The translations under genes and the position numbers were made by a program. Positions 16,988 through 26,410 of a stretch of 64,000 bases of DNA are shown one piece after another (the first letter of the stretch is position 1; each line of letters begins with the position of its first letter). Origin of the DNA: Modicisalibacter radicis (GTDB lineage Bacteria > Pseudomonadota > Gammaproteobacteria > Pseudomonadales > Halomonadaceae); the NCBI RefSeq assembly GCF_900961225.1, contig NZ_CAAHFN010000052.1, positions 18,904 to 82,903 on the forward strand, in the 5' to 3' direction. The notes under the pieces are model-generated. The model was not told the DNA's origin. It did not search any database and worked only from the letters and a program-made list of their open reading frames with translations.

Positions 16988-17002
16988 ATACCTCCAGGGT
17001 AT
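16988..17002. promoter_or_regulatory. BenM/CatM-type LysR operator ATAC-N7-GTAT
   Basis: ATACCTCCAGGGTAT matches the consensus dyad recognised by BenM and CatM. It begins one base upstream of the catR start codon and contains its Shine-Dalgarno (CCTCC on this strand), so binding would also repress catR. It lies 90 bp upstream of the catB start, suitable for an activator recognition site. Confidence 0.65.
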
Positions 17003-17091
17003 GGCAGGGCACCCAAACGATATTGGTTTCATTCCCGAGGCGCAATCAGACTGCCTTCAATCCTTCACAGGGCGCAATTCGGGAGCCACGC

Positions 17092-18213
17092 ATGTCCGCC
17101 GTGATCGACACCATTGAAACCCACCTGGTCGACCTGCCGACCATCCGGCAGCACAAGCTGTCGATGACCACCATGGCCTGCCAGACGCTGGTGCTCGTGC
17201 GCATGCGTCATTCCGATGGCATCGAGGGGCTTGGCGAGGCCACCACCATCGGTGGGCTGAGCTACGGCCCGGAGAGCCCCGAAAGCATCCAGTGCAACAT
17301 CGATACCTACCTGGCGCCGCTGCTGATCGGCGAGCCGTCGGCCAACGTCAATCGCCTGCGCACGCGCATGAACCGCCATGTGCGCGGCAACGCCATCGCC
17401 AAGTCGGCGCTGGAAACCGCACTGCTCGACGCCCAGGGCAAGCGTCTCGGGCTTCCCGTGGCCGAACTGCTCGGCGGGGCGCAGCGCGAGCATCTGCCGG
17501 TGCTGTGGACCCTGGCCAGTGGCGATACCCACAAGGATATCGATGAAGCCTTCCAGCGCCTCGATGATCGTCGCCACTGCAGCTTCAAGCTCAAGATCGG
17601 TGCCAACGCCGTCGACGACGACGTCCGTCACGTGGCGGCCATCAAGGCGGCGCTGGGCGACCGGGCCAGCGTGCGCGTCGACGTCAACCAGGCCTGGGAC
17701 GAGGCGTCGGCGGTACGCGGCATTGCGGCATTGCAGGACGCCGGCATCGAGCTGATCGAGCAGCCGATACCGGCCCGCCATCACGCCGCATTGATTCGTC
17801 TGTCGCAGCGATTCCATGTGCCCATGCTCGCCGACGAAGCGGTGCAGGATGCCCAGGACGGCTTCGCCCTGGCCGCTGGCGGGTTCGGTGGCGCCTACGC
17901 GCTGAAGATCGCCAAGGCGGCCGGCCCCAGCGGCGCGCTCGAGCTGGCGCACCTCGCCCGGGCGGCCGGTATCGGCCTGTACGGCGGCACCATGCTCGAA
18001 GGCACGATCGGCACCGCCGCCGCGCTGCACGCCTGGGCGACGCTGGACGACCTGGCCTGGGGCAGCGAGATGTTCGGCCCCTTGCTGCTCACCGACGACA
18101 TCGTCGCCGAGCCGCTGCGCTACCACGACTTCGGCGTCGACCTGCCGCGCGGCCCGGGGCTGGGCATCCAGCTCGACGAGGACAAGCTGGCGCATTACCG
18201 GCGCAAGCACTGA
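17092..18213 (+). CDS. catB: Muconate cycloisomerase CatB
   Basis: 373-residue enolase-superfamily enzyme converting cis,cis-muconate to (+)-muconolactone in the beta-ketoadipate pathway. Catalytic residues are all visible: Lys166-x-Lys168 (FKLKIG), metal ligands Asp197 (VDVNQ), Glu223 (LIEQP) and Asp248 (ADEAVQD), and Lys272 (LKIAK). An N-terminal capping domain precedes the barrel. ATG 17092 has GGGAGCC upstream. It is the first gene of catBCA-benABCD, divergent from catR. Confidence 0.95.
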   Translation: MSAVIDTIETHLVDLPTIRQHKLSMTTMACQTLVLVRMRHSDGIEGLGEATTIGGLSYGPESPESIQCNIDTYLAPLLIGEPSANVNRLRTRMNRHVRGNAIAKSALETALLDAQGKRLGLPVAELLGGAQREHLPVLWTLASGDTHKDIDEAFQRLDDRRHCSFKLKIGANAVDDDVRHVAAIKAALGDRASVRVDVNQAWDEASAVRGIAALQDAGIELIEQPIPARHHAALIRLSQRFHVPMLADEAVQDAQDGFALAAGGFGGAYALKIAKAAGPSGALELAHLARAAGIGLYGGTMLEGTIGTAAALHAWATLDDLAWGSEMFGPLLLTDDIVAEPLRYHDFGVDLPRGPGLGIQLDEDKLAHYRRKH

Positions 18214-18254
18214 CGCGCCGCGAGACCGGACATCCACTCAACGAGGAGAGACCC

Positions 18255-18545
18255 ATGCTGTTTCAGGTGGAAATGACCGTGATGCTGCCGCCGGACATGT
18301 CGGCCGAGCGTGCCGCCGAGATCAAGGCCGCCGAGAAGGCCTATGCCCAGGACCTGCAACGCCAGGGCAAGTGGCGGCACCTGTGGCGGGTCGCCGGCAG
18401 CTACGCCAACGTCAGCATCTTCGATGTCGAGGACAACGCAGAGTTGCAGGAGATCGTCGGCAACCTGCCGCTGTTCCCCTACATGCGGGTCAGCGTCAAG
18501 CCGCTGTGTCGCCATCCATCCGCGATTCGCGAGGACGACAGCTGA
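18255..18545 (+). CDS. catC: Muconolactone delta-isomerase CatC
   Basis: 96-residue protein of the small ferredoxin-like isomerase family that turns muconolactone into 3-oxoadipate enol-lactone. Family features are MLFQVEMTVMLPPDM, RAAEIKAAEKAYAQDLQRQGKWRHLWRVAGSYANVSIFDV and LFPYMRVSVKPLCRHPSA. GAGGAGAG precedes the ATG, 41 bp after catB. Confidence 0.96.
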   Translation: MLFQVEMTVMLPPDMSAERAAEIKAAEKAYAQDLQRQGKWRHLWRVAGSYANVSIFDVEDNAELQEIVGNLPLFPYMRVSVKPLCRHPSAIREDDS

Positions 18546-18613
18546 CACCCCCGAGCACGCCATGCACCCGCCGGCAGCGGGTATAAAACGACAAGATGAG
18601 ATGAGGTGAAGCC

Positions 18614-19549
18614 ATGAACGTCAAGATTTTCGACACCCCCGAAGTCCAGGACTTCCTCAAGGCCGTCAGCGGCTTCGACCAGTCGGGTGGCAACGATCGC
18701 GCCAAGCGGATCATGCATCGTCTGCTGTCGGATCTTTACCGGCTGATCGACGATTTCGACGTCACTCCCGAGGAGTACTGGGCGACCGTCAGCCTGCTCA
18801 ACGAGCTGGGCGCCGAGAAGCAGGCGGGTCTGCTCTCCCCGGGGCTGGGGTTCGATCATTACCTCGACATGCGCATGGACGCCGCCGATGAACAGGCCCG
18901 GTTGGATGGCGGCACGCCGCGTACCATCGAAGGGCCGTTGTACGTGGCCGGCGCCCCGGTCGCCGAGGGCGAGGCGCGCATGGACGATGGCTCCGATACC
19001 GACGCCGAGGTGATGTGGCTGACCGGCCAGGTCCGCGATACCCACGGCGACCCGGTCCCCGGCGCCCAGGTCGAGATCTGGCACGCCGACTCCAAGGGCA
19101 ACTACTCCTTCTTCGATCCCTCGCAGTCCGACTACAACCTGCGACGCACCATCCTGGCCGATGCCGAAGGGCGCTACCGGGTGCGCAGCATCATCCCCTC
19201 CGGCTACGGCGTGCCGCCGGAGAGCCCCACCGAGCAGGTGCTCTCCGCGCTGGGCCGCCATGGCCAACGCCCGGCGCATATCCACTATTTCGTCTCCGCA
19301 CCGGGCCACAAGCACCTGACTACCCAGATCAACCTGGCCGGCGACAAGTACACCTACGACGACTTCGCCTTCGCCACCCGCGAGGAACTGGTCGTCCCGG
19401 GCACGCGCATCGAGGAGCCCGCCGAGGCCGAGAAACGCGGCCTGGAAGGCCCGTTCACCGAGGTGGTGTTCGATATCGAGCTGACGCCGACCGCGGTGCG
19501 CGAGTTGCAGGACCGCCACAAGCGCCCGCGCGCCCTCGAACAGGCCTGA
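18614..19549 (+). CDS. catA: Catechol 1,2-dioxygenase CatA
   Basis: 311-residue intradiol ring-cleavage dioxygenase making cis,cis-muconate from catechol. The non-haem Fe(III) ligands are Tyr164 (GNYSFF), Tyr198 (GYG), His222 and His224 (AHIHYF). An N-terminal helical dimerisation domain (residues 1-100) contains LSDLYRLIDDFDVTPEEYW. GAGGTG precedes the ATG. It lies between catC and benA, so the ring-cleavage and ring-hydroxylation genes share one transcription direction. Confidence 0.97.
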   Translation: MNVKIFDTPEVQDFLKAVSGFDQSGGNDRAKRIMHRLLSDLYRLIDDFDVTPEEYWATVSLLNELGAEKQAGLLSPGLGFDHYLDMRMDAADEQARLDGGTPRTIEGPLYVAGAPVAEGEARMDDGSDTDAEVMWLTGQVRDTHGDPVPGAQVEIWHADSKGNYSFFDPSQSDYNLRRTILADAEGRYRVRSIIPSGYGVPPESPTEQVLSALGRHGQRPAHIHYFVSAPGHKHLTTQINLAGDKYTYDDFAFATREELVVPGTRIEEPAEAEKRGLEGPFTEVVFDIELTPTAVRELQDRHKRPRALEQA

Positions 19550-19675
19550 AGCCGCCTTCGAAATGCGATAACCCTTCTCGAATGCAAGCCGGCGCCACGG
19601 GCGATGGGCGGGGGACGCCGTGTCCCGAGAACGCCGGGCTGCAGGGAAGGCTCGACGAGAAACAGGAGCAAGATC

Positions 19676-21046
19676 ATGACCTCACAGCTTGATCGTCTCG
19701 AAACCCGTGTTCGCGGAGCGGTGGTCGACGATCCGGAAGGCGGCGTCTTCCGTTGCCATCGCAGCATGTTCACCGACCCGGCGTTCTTCGAGCTGGAAAT
19801 GAAGCATATCTTCGAAGGCAACTGGGTCTTCCTGGCCCACGAGAGCCAGCTCGACGAGCCGGGTGACTACATGACCGTGACCATCGGCCGTCAACCGGTG
19901 ATCCTCACCCGCGACAAGCAGGGCGAGCTGCATGCGCTGATCAATGCCTGCGCCCACCGCGGTGCCACCCTGTGCCGCAAGAAGCGCGGCAACAAGGGTA
20001 CCTTTACCTGCCCGTTCCATGGCTGGTCGTTCAAGAACGACGGCAAGCTGCTCAAGGCCAAGAACGAGAAGACCGGTGCCTATCCGGAAGGCTTCAAGCA
20101 GGACGGATCGCACGACCTGAAGCGCCTGCCGCGTTTCGAAAACTACCGGGGCTTTCTGTTCGGCAGCTTGAGCGACGACGTCCAACCGTTGGTCGAGCAC
20201 CTCGGCGAGACCACCAAGGTCATCGACAACATCGTCGACCAGGCCCCGGAAGGCCTCGAGGTCCTGCGCGGCACCTCGTCGTATACCTTCAACGGCAACT
20301 GGAAACTGGGGGCCGAGAACGGTGCCGACGGCTATCACGTCAGTACCGTGCACTGGAACTACTCCTCGACCATGGAGCGGCGCAACTACGATGCCGGCGG
20401 CACCAAGGCGGTGGACGCCAATGGCTGGTCGAAGAGCCTGGGCGGTTTCTACTCCTATGAGAACGGCCACATGATGCTGTGGACGCGGTTGCTCAACCCC
20501 GAGGTGCGCCCGGTCTACAGCCGTAAGGACGAGATCGAGGCCGAACTGGGCGAAGCCCGGGCCGACTCCATCGTCAACCAGACCCGCAACCTCTGCCTGT
20601 ATCCCAACGTCTACCTGATGGACCAGTTTTCCACCCAGATTCGGGTGATCCGTCCGCTCGCCGTGGACAAGAGCGAGGTGACCATCTACTGCTTCGCGCC
20701 CAGGGGCGAGTCGGCCGAGAATCGCGCGCTGCGTATCCGCCAGTACGAGGATTTCTTCAATGTCAGCGGCATGGGCACGCCGGACGACCTGGAGGAGTTC
20801 CGCGCCTGCCAGAACGGCTACGCCGGCCTCGATGCCGAGTGGAACGACCTGAGTCGCGGCGCCAGGCAATGGATCGAGGGGGCCGACGACAACGCCAGGG
20901 CCATCGACATGAAGCCGCTGCTGAGCGGCGCATCGCCCGAGGATGAAGGCCTGTACGTGATGCATCACAAGCACTGGGTCGAGGAGATGCTGCGCGCCAT
21001 CGACAAGGAACGCAGCCAGTTCATTCCTGCCGCGTCGGCGTCGTAA
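19676..21046 (+). CDS. benA: Benzoate 1,2-dioxygenase large (alpha) subunit BenA
   Basis: 456-residue Rieske non-haem iron oxygenase alpha subunit. The Rieske [2Fe-2S] ligands are Cys92, His94, Cys112 and His115 (CAHRG ... CPFHGW). The mononuclear iron region is [13 protein letters not shown], with Asp218, His221 and His226. It dihydroxylates benzoate at C1/C2 together with BenB, with electrons from BenC. ATG 19676 has CAGGAG upstream. No obvious terminator separates it from catA (126-bp gap). Confidence 0.96.
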   Translation: MTSQLDRLETRVRGAVVDDPEGGVFRCHRSMFTDPAFFELEMKHIFEGNWVFLAHESQLDEPGDYMTVTIGRQPVILTRDKQGELHALINACAHRGATLCRKKRGNKGTFTCPFHGWSFKNDGKLLKAKNEKTGAYPEGFKQDGSHDLKRLPRFENYRGFLFGSLSDDVQPLVEHLGETTKVIDNIVDQAPEGLEVLRGTSSYTFNGNWKLGAENGADGYHVSTVHWNYSSTMERRNYDAGGTKAVDANGWSKSLGGFYSYENGHMMLWTRLLNPEVRPVYSRKDEIEAELGEARADSIVNQTRNLCLYPNVYLMDQFSTQIRVIRPLAVDKSEVTIYCFAPRGESAENRALRIRQYEDFFNVSGMGTPDDLEEFRACQNGYAGLDAEWNDLSRGARQWIEGADDNARAIDMKPLLSGASPEDEGLYVMHHKHWVEEMLRAIDKERSQFIPAASAS

Positions 21047-21060
21047 AGGAGGGTACCGCC

Positions 21061-21552
21061 ATGAGCATGAACTTTCTGGAGATCCAGGCCTTCGTCTACC
21101 GCGAGGCCCGCCTGCTCGACGACCGCGCGTGGGACGAGTGGCTCGAGTGCTACAGCAAGGACGTCACCTTCTGGATGCCGGCCTGGGACGACGACGATCG
21201 GCTGACCACGGACCCGCAGCGCGAGATCTCGCTGATCTACTACCCCAACCGCGAGGGGCTCGAGGACCGCGTCTACCGGATCAAGACCGAGCGCTCCGGG
21301 GCGACCAGCATTCCCGAGCCGCGCACCACCCACCAGGTTTCCAACCTGGAGGTACTGGGCCAGGAGGGCGACAAGGTCGAGCTGCGTTTCAACTGGCACA
21401 CCCTGAGCCACCGTTACCAGCAGACCAACCAGTTCTTCGGTACCTCCTTCTACACCCTGGATGTGTCCGGCGATAAGCCCTTGATCGAGAAGAAAGTCGT
21501 GATACTCAACAACGACTATATCCACCAGGTCATCGACGTCTATCACGTCTGA
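21061..21552 (+). CDS. benB: Benzoate 1,2-dioxygenase small (beta) subunit BenB
   Basis: 163-residue beta subunit of the ring-hydroxylating dioxygenase (NTF2-like fold). Typical stretches are FVYREARLLDDRAWDEWLECYSKDVTFWMPAW and the C-terminal KKVVILNNDYIHQVIDVYHV. AAGGAGGGTACCGCC precedes the ATG 14 bp after benA. It has a structural role in the alpha3beta3 oxygenase. Confidence 0.95.
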   Translation: MSMNFLEIQAFVYREARLLDDRAWDEWLECYSKDVTFWMPAWDDDDRLTTDPQREISLIYYPNREGLEDRVYRIKTERSGATSIPEPRTTHQVSNLEVLGQEGDKVELRFNWHTLSHRYQQTNQFFGTSFYTLDVSGDKPLIEKKVVILNNDYIHQVIDVYHV

Positions 21553-21581
21553 TCGCTGATCGCGGTGGGAGGAGACCGACC

Positions 21582-22643
21582 ATGAGCTATACCGTTGCGC
21601 TCAACTTCGAGGACGGCGTATCCCGTTTCATCACCTGCAAGGCAGGGGAGACGGTGCTCGACGCCGCCTATCGCCAGAAGATCAACCTGCCGATGGACTG
21701 CTCCGACGGGGTCTGCGGCACCTGCAAGGGCCAGTGCGAGCAGGGTGCGTTCGACCTGGGCGACGACTATCTGGAGGAGGCGCTTTCCGAGGAGGAGGAA
21801 GCCGAAGGCAAGGTGCTGACCTGTCAGATGGTGCCGTCGTCCGACTGCGTCATCCAGGTGCCGGTGGCCTCGACGCTGTGCAAGACCCGGCCCGGCGAGA
21901 TGACCGGCCAGATAGCCCGGGTCGGGCAGCTCTCGGACGACAGCATCGAGCTGGTTGTAGCGCTGGATGGAGAGAATCAGGACGAGGAAGCCGAGCTGGC
22001 CTTCCTGCCCGGCCAGTACATCAACATCCAGGTGCCGGGCAGCGACGAGACGCGCTCGTACTCGTTCAGCTCGCGACCGGGCGACAAGCATGCCTCCTTC
22101 TTGATCCGCAACGTGCCGAACGGGTTGATGAGCGGCTACTTGACCGGGGCGGCCAAGCCCGGCGATAGCCTGATCATGACCGGACCGGTGGGCAGTTTCT
22201 ACCTGCGCGAGGTCAAGCGGCCGGTACTGATGCTGGCCGGCGGCACCGGGCTGGCGCCGTTCCTGTCGATGCTCGAGTCATTGGCCGACAGGCACGACCA
22301 GGGCGAGGTCTGCGCTCAGCCGATTCATCTGCTCTACGGCGTCAACAAGGACGATCATCTGGTCAAGTGCGATGCCCTCGACGCCTTCGCCGAGCGCTTG
22401 CCGGATTTCTCCTACACCACGGTCGTGGTCGACGACGCCAGCGCGCATCCCCGCAAGGGCTACGTGACCCATCATATGGACCATGACGCGCTCGGCCAGG
22501 ACTTCGACGTCTACCTGTGCGGACCGCCGCCGATGGTCGACGCGGTGCTGGCGTATTTTCGCGAACAGGGCATCCAGCCGGCGAATTTCCATTACGAGAA
22601 GTTCGCGCCCAGCCAGACGCCGGTCAGCGAGGAGGTCGCATGA
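21582..22643 (+). CDS. benC: Benzoate dioxygenase reductase BenC
   Basis: 353-residue electron-transfer flavoprotein. The N-terminal plant-type [2Fe-2S] ferredoxin has Cys40, Cys45, Cys48 and Cys81 (CSDGVCGTC ... C). The FAD domain has RSYSFSS, and the NAD(H) domain has GGTGLAPFLSML and CGPPPMVDAV. It carries electrons from NADH to BenAB. The stop overlaps the benD start (ATGA), indicating coupling. Confidence 0.96.
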   Translation: MSYTVALNFEDGVSRFITCKAGETVLDAAYRQKINLPMDCSDGVCGTCKGQCEQGAFDLGDDYLEEALSEEEEAEGKVLTCQMVPSSDCVIQVPVASTLCKTRPGEMTGQIARVGQLSDDSIELVVALDGENQDEEAELAFLPGQYINIQVPGSDETRSYSFSSRPGDKHASFLIRNVPNGLMSGYLTGAAKPGDSLIMTGPVGSFYLREVKRPVLMLAGGTGLAPFLSMLESLADRHDQGEVCAQPIHLLYGVNKDDHLVKCDALDAFAERLPDFSYTTVVVDDASAHPRKGYVTHHMDHDALGQDFDVYLCGPPPMVDAVLAYFREQGIQPANFHYEKFAPSQTPVSEEVA

Positions 22644-23425
22644 GCACGGCCCGCTTCACGAACCGCGTCATGGTCGTTACCGGCGCCGCCCAGGGCATCG
22701 GGCGGCGGGTTGCCGAACGCGCCGCCGCGGAGGGCGCACGCCTGGCGCTGGTCGACCGGTCCGAGCTCGTGCATGAAGTTGCGACGGCGCTCAACGACCA
22801 GGGCTTTGATGCCGTGGCCTTGCAGGCCGATCTCGAGACCTGGGAGGGCGCCGAAAGCGTCATGCGCCAGACCGTTGATCGCTTCGGGCGCATCGACGTC
22901 CTGATCAACAACGTCGGCGGGGCAATCAACTTCAAGCCGTTCGTCGAATTCAGCGAAGCCGAGATCGGCGCCGAGATCACCCGCTCGCTGATGCCCACGC
23001 TGTGGTGCTGCCGGGCGGTGCTGCCGACGATGGTCGAGCAGGGCGGCGGCGTGATCGTCAACGTCTCGTCGGCCGCCACGCGGGGCATTCACCGCATTCC
23101 CTACTCGGCCGCCAAGGGCGGCATCAATGCGATCACCGCCTCGCTGGCGTTCGAATATGCCGATGCCGGGATTCGCGTCGTCGCCACCGCACCGGGCGGC
23201 ACCGAAGCGCCACCGCGCAGGATCTCGCGCGGTACGCCCGAAGCACGCAGCGAGCAGGAGCGGGCCTGGTTCCAGGTGCATATCGACCAGACCCTGGCGA
23301 GCAGCCTGATGCATCGCTACGGCAGCCTGGACGAGCAGGCCGCGCCGATCCTGTTCCTGGCATCAAGTGAGGCCAGCTATATCACCGGCACGGTGGTGCC
23401 GGTGGCGGGCGGAGACAGCGGATAA
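22640..23425 (+). CDS. benD: 1,6-dihydroxycyclohexa-2,4-diene-1-carboxylate dehydrogenase BenD
   Basis: 261-residue short-chain dehydrogenase oxidising and decarboxylating benzoate cis-diol to catechol with NAD+. SDR motifs are TGAAQGIG (residues 14-21), NNVGG, the Ser of NVSSAATRG, and YSAAKGG. The ATG lies inside the benC stop region and uses GGAGG (22630-22634) as its Shine-Dalgarno. A small GGGGC-GAGT-GCCCC hairpin at 23431-23444 follows and may end or attenuate the ben transcript. Confidence 0.93.
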   Translation: MSTARFTNRVMVVTGAAQGIGRRVAERAAAEGARLALVDRSELVHEVATALNDQGFDAVALQADLETWEGAESVMRQTVDRFGRIDVLINNVGGAINFKPFVEFSEAEIGAEITRSLMPTLWCCRAVLPTMVEQGGGVIVNVSSAATRGIHRIPYSAAKGGINAITASLAFEYADAGIRVVATAPGGTEAPPRRISRGTPEARSEQERAWFQVHIDQTLASSLMHRYGSLDEQAAPILFLASSEASYITGTVVPVAGGDSG

Positions 23426-23506
23426 GTCACGGGGCGAGTGCCCCGCGATTCGCTTCACGTCCGGCGGTGGCGGTTTCATCAACAACACTGCCAGGAGTCA
23501 CACCTC

Positions 23507-23593
23507 ATGCCATTGATTCAAGGACCCCTGTTCGCACCACGGCGACCGGCGGCCAGGCGTCTGGCGCCGTTGTTCCAAGGAGGTTCTCCATGA
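23507..23593 (+). CDS. Putative 28-residue leader peptide coupled to salicylate hydroxylase gene
   Basis: A short frame (MPLIQGPLFAPRRPAARRL..., 28 codons) starts 10 bp after CAGGAG. Its TGA overlaps the nahG start as ATGA at 23590-23593. The arrangement fits translational coupling or a leader peptide. It is Arg/Pro-rich and resembles no family I know. It could also be chance in GC-rich DNA. Confidence 0.35.
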   Translation: MPLIQGPLFAPRRPAARRLAPLFQGGSP

Positions 23594-24888
23594 CACTCAC
23601 CACGACTCCCGCTCGCCTTCGAGTCGGCATCGTCGGCGGCGGCATCGGCGGGGTGGCACTGGCCATCGGCCTGTCGCGCCACGCCGATCTCGACGTGACG
23701 CTGTTCGAGTCGGCGCAGGCGTTTTCCGAAATCGGCGCCGGCGTCTCGTTCGGGCCCAACGCGGTGCGCGCCATTGAGCAGCTCGAACTGGGCGAGGCCT
23801 ACCGTCGGGTGGCGGATGGCTCGCCGGCACCGTTCGAGGACGTCTGGTTCGAATGGCGCCACGGCGCCGACGACCGCTACATCACCGCCACGCTGGCCCC
23901 GGGGTGCGGCCAGTCCTCGGTGCATCGCGCCGATTTCCTCGACAGCCTGGTGGCCTGCCTGCCCGACGGCATCGCCCGGTTCGGCAAACGCTGTTGCGAG
24001 GTGACCCAGAGCGATGACGGCGTGCGCCTGTCGTTTATCGATGGCACCCACGCCGAGTGCGACGTGGCGATCGGCTGCGACGGCATCAAGTCGGTACTGC
24101 GCGCCCATGTGCTGCCCGTCGAGCGCTACGGCGATACCGGGCCACGCTTCAGCGGCACCTACGCCTACCGGGGGCTGATCCCGCGCACGACGCTTGAAAC
24201 CGAGCTGACGCGCCGGGGCGCGGATGCGCGGCTTGCCCGGGTGCCGCAGATGCTGCTGGGCGAGGACCGGCACCTGCTGACCTTCCCGGTCAAGGGCGGT
24301 GAAGTGGTCAACGTGGTGGCGTTCGAGACCGACAGCGCCCTGCCCCGCCCCCGCGCCGCCGTGACGGACGCCTGGGTCGAGGAGGTGTCGCAGTCGCGCA
24401 TGCTGGCGGCGTTTGCCGACTGGGGCGAGGCCACCCAGGCGATTCTCGGCTGCATCGAGCAGCCCACGCGCTGGGCGCTGCACGACATCGCGCCGCTGCC
24501 GGGCTATCACCGCGGACGGGTGCTGCTGATCGGCGACGCCGCCCACGCCATGCTTCCCCACCAGGGCGCCGGCGCCGGTCAGGCGCTGGAAGATGCCTGG
24601 GTGCTGAGCCGTCTGCTGGGCGACACCGCCTGCGACCGGGATCGGGTCAGCGCGGTACTGGCCGAATTCGACCGACGTCGCCGGCCTCATGCCAGCGACG
24701 TGCAGCGCACCTCGTTCGAGGCCGGGGAACTCTACGAGCGGCGCGGGCCCTGGCGCGCCTGCGCTGACGCCGAACTCGCCCGCGAGCTGGAAACCCGCTT
24801 CGACTGGCTGTGGTCCGCCGACCCCGAGCGCGTTGTGACAGCGATACAGGCCACGATGGCGAACGCCCACCCCCACCATGGAGCATGA
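23590..24888 (+). CDS. nahG: Salicylate 1-monooxygenase (NahG/SalA type)
   Basis: 432-residue FAD-dependent aromatic hydroxylase decarboxylating salicylate to catechol. The N-terminal dinucleotide motif is GIVGGGIGG (13-21). Segments such as FSEIGAGVSFGPNAVRAIEQLELGEAY, GQSSVHRADF, the DG motif IGCDGIKS, and the FAD-ribityl motif LIGDAAHAMLPHQGAGAGQALEDA match NahG almost residue for residue. ATG 23590 has AAGGAGGTTCTCC. Its product feeds the catABC genes upstream in the same cluster. The next gene starts at or just after its stop. Confidence 0.92.
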   Translation: MTLTTTPARLRVGIVGGGIGGVALAIGLSRHADLDVTLFESAQAFSEIGAGVSFGPNAVRAIEQLELGEAYRRVADGSPAPFEDVWFEWRHGADDRYITATLAPGCGQSSVHRADFLDSLVACLPDGIARFGKRCCEVTQSDDGVRLSFIDGTHAECDVAIGCDGIKSVLRAHVLPVERYGDTGPRFSGTYAYRGLIPRTTLETELTRRGADARLARVPQMLLGEDRHLLTFPVKGGEVVNVVAFETDSALPRPRAAVTDAWVEEVSQSRMLAAFADWGEATQAILGCIEQPTRWALHDIAPLPGYHRGRVLLIGDAAHAMLPHQGAGAGQALEDAWVLSRLLGDTACDRDRVSAVLAEFDRRRRPHASDVQRTSFEAGELYERRGPWRACADAELARELETRFDWLWSADPERVVTAIQATMANAHPHHGA

Positions 24889-24890
24889 CA

Positions 24891-26357
24891 ATGGCTGAAG
24901 AGCACCTGCTAGGTTCGTCACTCTGGAAGGAACGTCTATTTACCGGGCACTGGGTCGAGGGCAACGGCGAGGCGCTGACCGTGCGTGCGCCGGCCAGCGG
25001 CGAGACGCTGGGACGGGCGGCCACCGGGAACGCCGCCCAGGTCGCCACCGCCGCTCAAGCCGGCCGGGACGCCGCCGCCGAGTGGTTCGAACACCCCTAC
25101 GACGACCGGGCCGAGGTGCTGCGCCAGGCCGCCCGGCTGGCCGAGACGCACCGTCAGGAGATCGAGCGGTGGCTGGTGCTCGAGAGCGGCTCGACGCCGG
25201 CCAAGGCCGCGTTCGAAGTCATGCTGACGATCAAGGCGCTGTACAAGGCCTCGGAGCTGCCGTCGACGGCGGCCGGCGAGGTGCTGCCGTCAACGCCCGG
25301 TCGACTGAGCCTGGCCCGGCGGCGACCGCTGGGTGTGGTCGGCGTGATCGCGCCGTTCAACTTCCCGCTGTATCTGGCCATGCGCGCGGTGGCGCCGGCA
25401 CTGGCGCTGGGCAATGGCGTGGTGCTCAAGCCTGATCCGCGCACCACGGTGTGCGGCGGCTTCTCCATCGCGCGGCTGTTCGAGCGGGCAGGCCTTCCGG
25501 CCGGTGTGCTGTCGGTGCTGCCGGGCGGCCGCGAGGTCGGTTCGGCGCTGGTCGAGGACAAGCACATCGCGATGATCCAGTTCACCGGCTCCACCGCCGC
25601 CGGGCGCAAGATCGGCGAACGCGCCGGCGCTCAGCTCAAGAAGGTCTCGCTGGAACTGGGCGGCAAGAACGCGCTTCTCGTGCTGGACGATGCCGACATC
25701 GAGCAGGCGGTCAGCAACGCCAGTTGGGGCACCTATCTGCACCAGGGGCAGATCTGCATGTCCTGCGGCCGCATTCTGGTCCATCGGGCCATCTACGACA
25801 CCTTCGTCGAGCGGCTGACCGAGCGGGCGCGGGGCCTGAGCGTCGGCGACCCGGCCATCGAAGACGTGGCCCTCGGCCCCCTGATCGATGAGGGCCAGCG
25901 CGACCATGCCGTCGACCTGCTGGCCCGCGCCCGCGAGGCCGGGGCGAGCGTCCGGGGCGGCGGCGAGACCCGGGGGCTCTTTTTCCAGCCGGCGGTGGTC
26001 TGCGATGTGACGCCCGACAACCCGCTCTTTCACGAGGAAACCTTCGCGCCCGTGGCCGTGGTCATTCCCTTCGACAGCGACGACGAGGCGGTGCGCCTTG
26101 CCAACGACACCGAGTACGGCCTTTCCGCCGGCGTGATTTCCCGCGATGTCGGGCGCGCCCTGCGACTGGGCGAGCGGCTCAATACCGGGCTCTTGCACAT
26201 CAACGACCAGACCGTCGATGACGAAGTGATCAATCCCTTCGGCGGCGTCGGGGCCTCCGGCAACGGAACCGCGGTCGGCGGCCCGGCCAATCTCGACGAA
26301 TTCACCCAGTGGCAGTGGCTGACGCTGAAAAGCGAGGCGCCGGTCTATCCGTTGTAA
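24891..26357 (+). CDS. xylC: Aromatic aldehyde dehydrogenase (benzaldehyde dehydrogenase, XylC/AreC type)
   Basis: 488-residue NAD(P)+ aldehyde dehydrogenase. Landmarks are the oxyanion Asn157 in APFNFP, FTGST, the general base Glu255 (LELGGKN), and catalytic Cys289 in GQICMSCGR. These resemble XylC-type benzaldehyde dehydrogenases. ATG 24891 is preferred (GGAG seven bases upstream), though ATG 24885 overlaps the nahG stop. It oxidises benzaldehyde to benzoate; salicylaldehyde to salicylate is also plausible given the adjacent nahG. Confidence 0.9.
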   Translation: MAEEHLLGSSLWKERLFTGHWVEGNGEALTVRAPASGETLGRAATGNAAQVATAAQAGRDAAAEWFEHPYDDRAEVLRQAARLAETHRQEIERWLVLESGSTPAKAAFEVMLTIKALYKASELPSTAAGEVLPSTPGRLSLARRRPLGVVGVIAPFNFPLYLAMRAVAPALALGNGVVLKPDPRTTVCGGFSIARLFERAGLPAGVLSVLPGGREVGSALVEDKHIAMIQFTGSTAAGRKIGERAGAQLKKVSLELGGKNALLVLDDADIEQAVSNASWGTYLHQGQICMSCGRILVHRAIYDTFVERLTERARGLSVGDPAIEDVALGPLIDEGQRDHAVDLLARAREAGASVRGGGETRGLFFQPAVVCDVTPDNPLFHEETFAPVAVVIPFDSDDEAVRLANDTEYGLSAGVISRDVGRALRLGERLNTGLLHINDQTVDDEVINPFGGVGASGNGTAVGGPANLDEFTQWQWLTLKSEAPVYPL

Positions 26358-26410
26358 ACGTTCGCGCACGGCAGGAACCGGGCGCGTTTGATCCGACATC
26401 GAGGTGACTC

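Noticed and set aside
17065..18237. Long open frame antisense to catB (390 codons)
   Set aside because: Mirror of a high-GC gene; composition is Val/Gln/Arg/His-rich without any domain, and catB on the other strand has complete catalytic residues.
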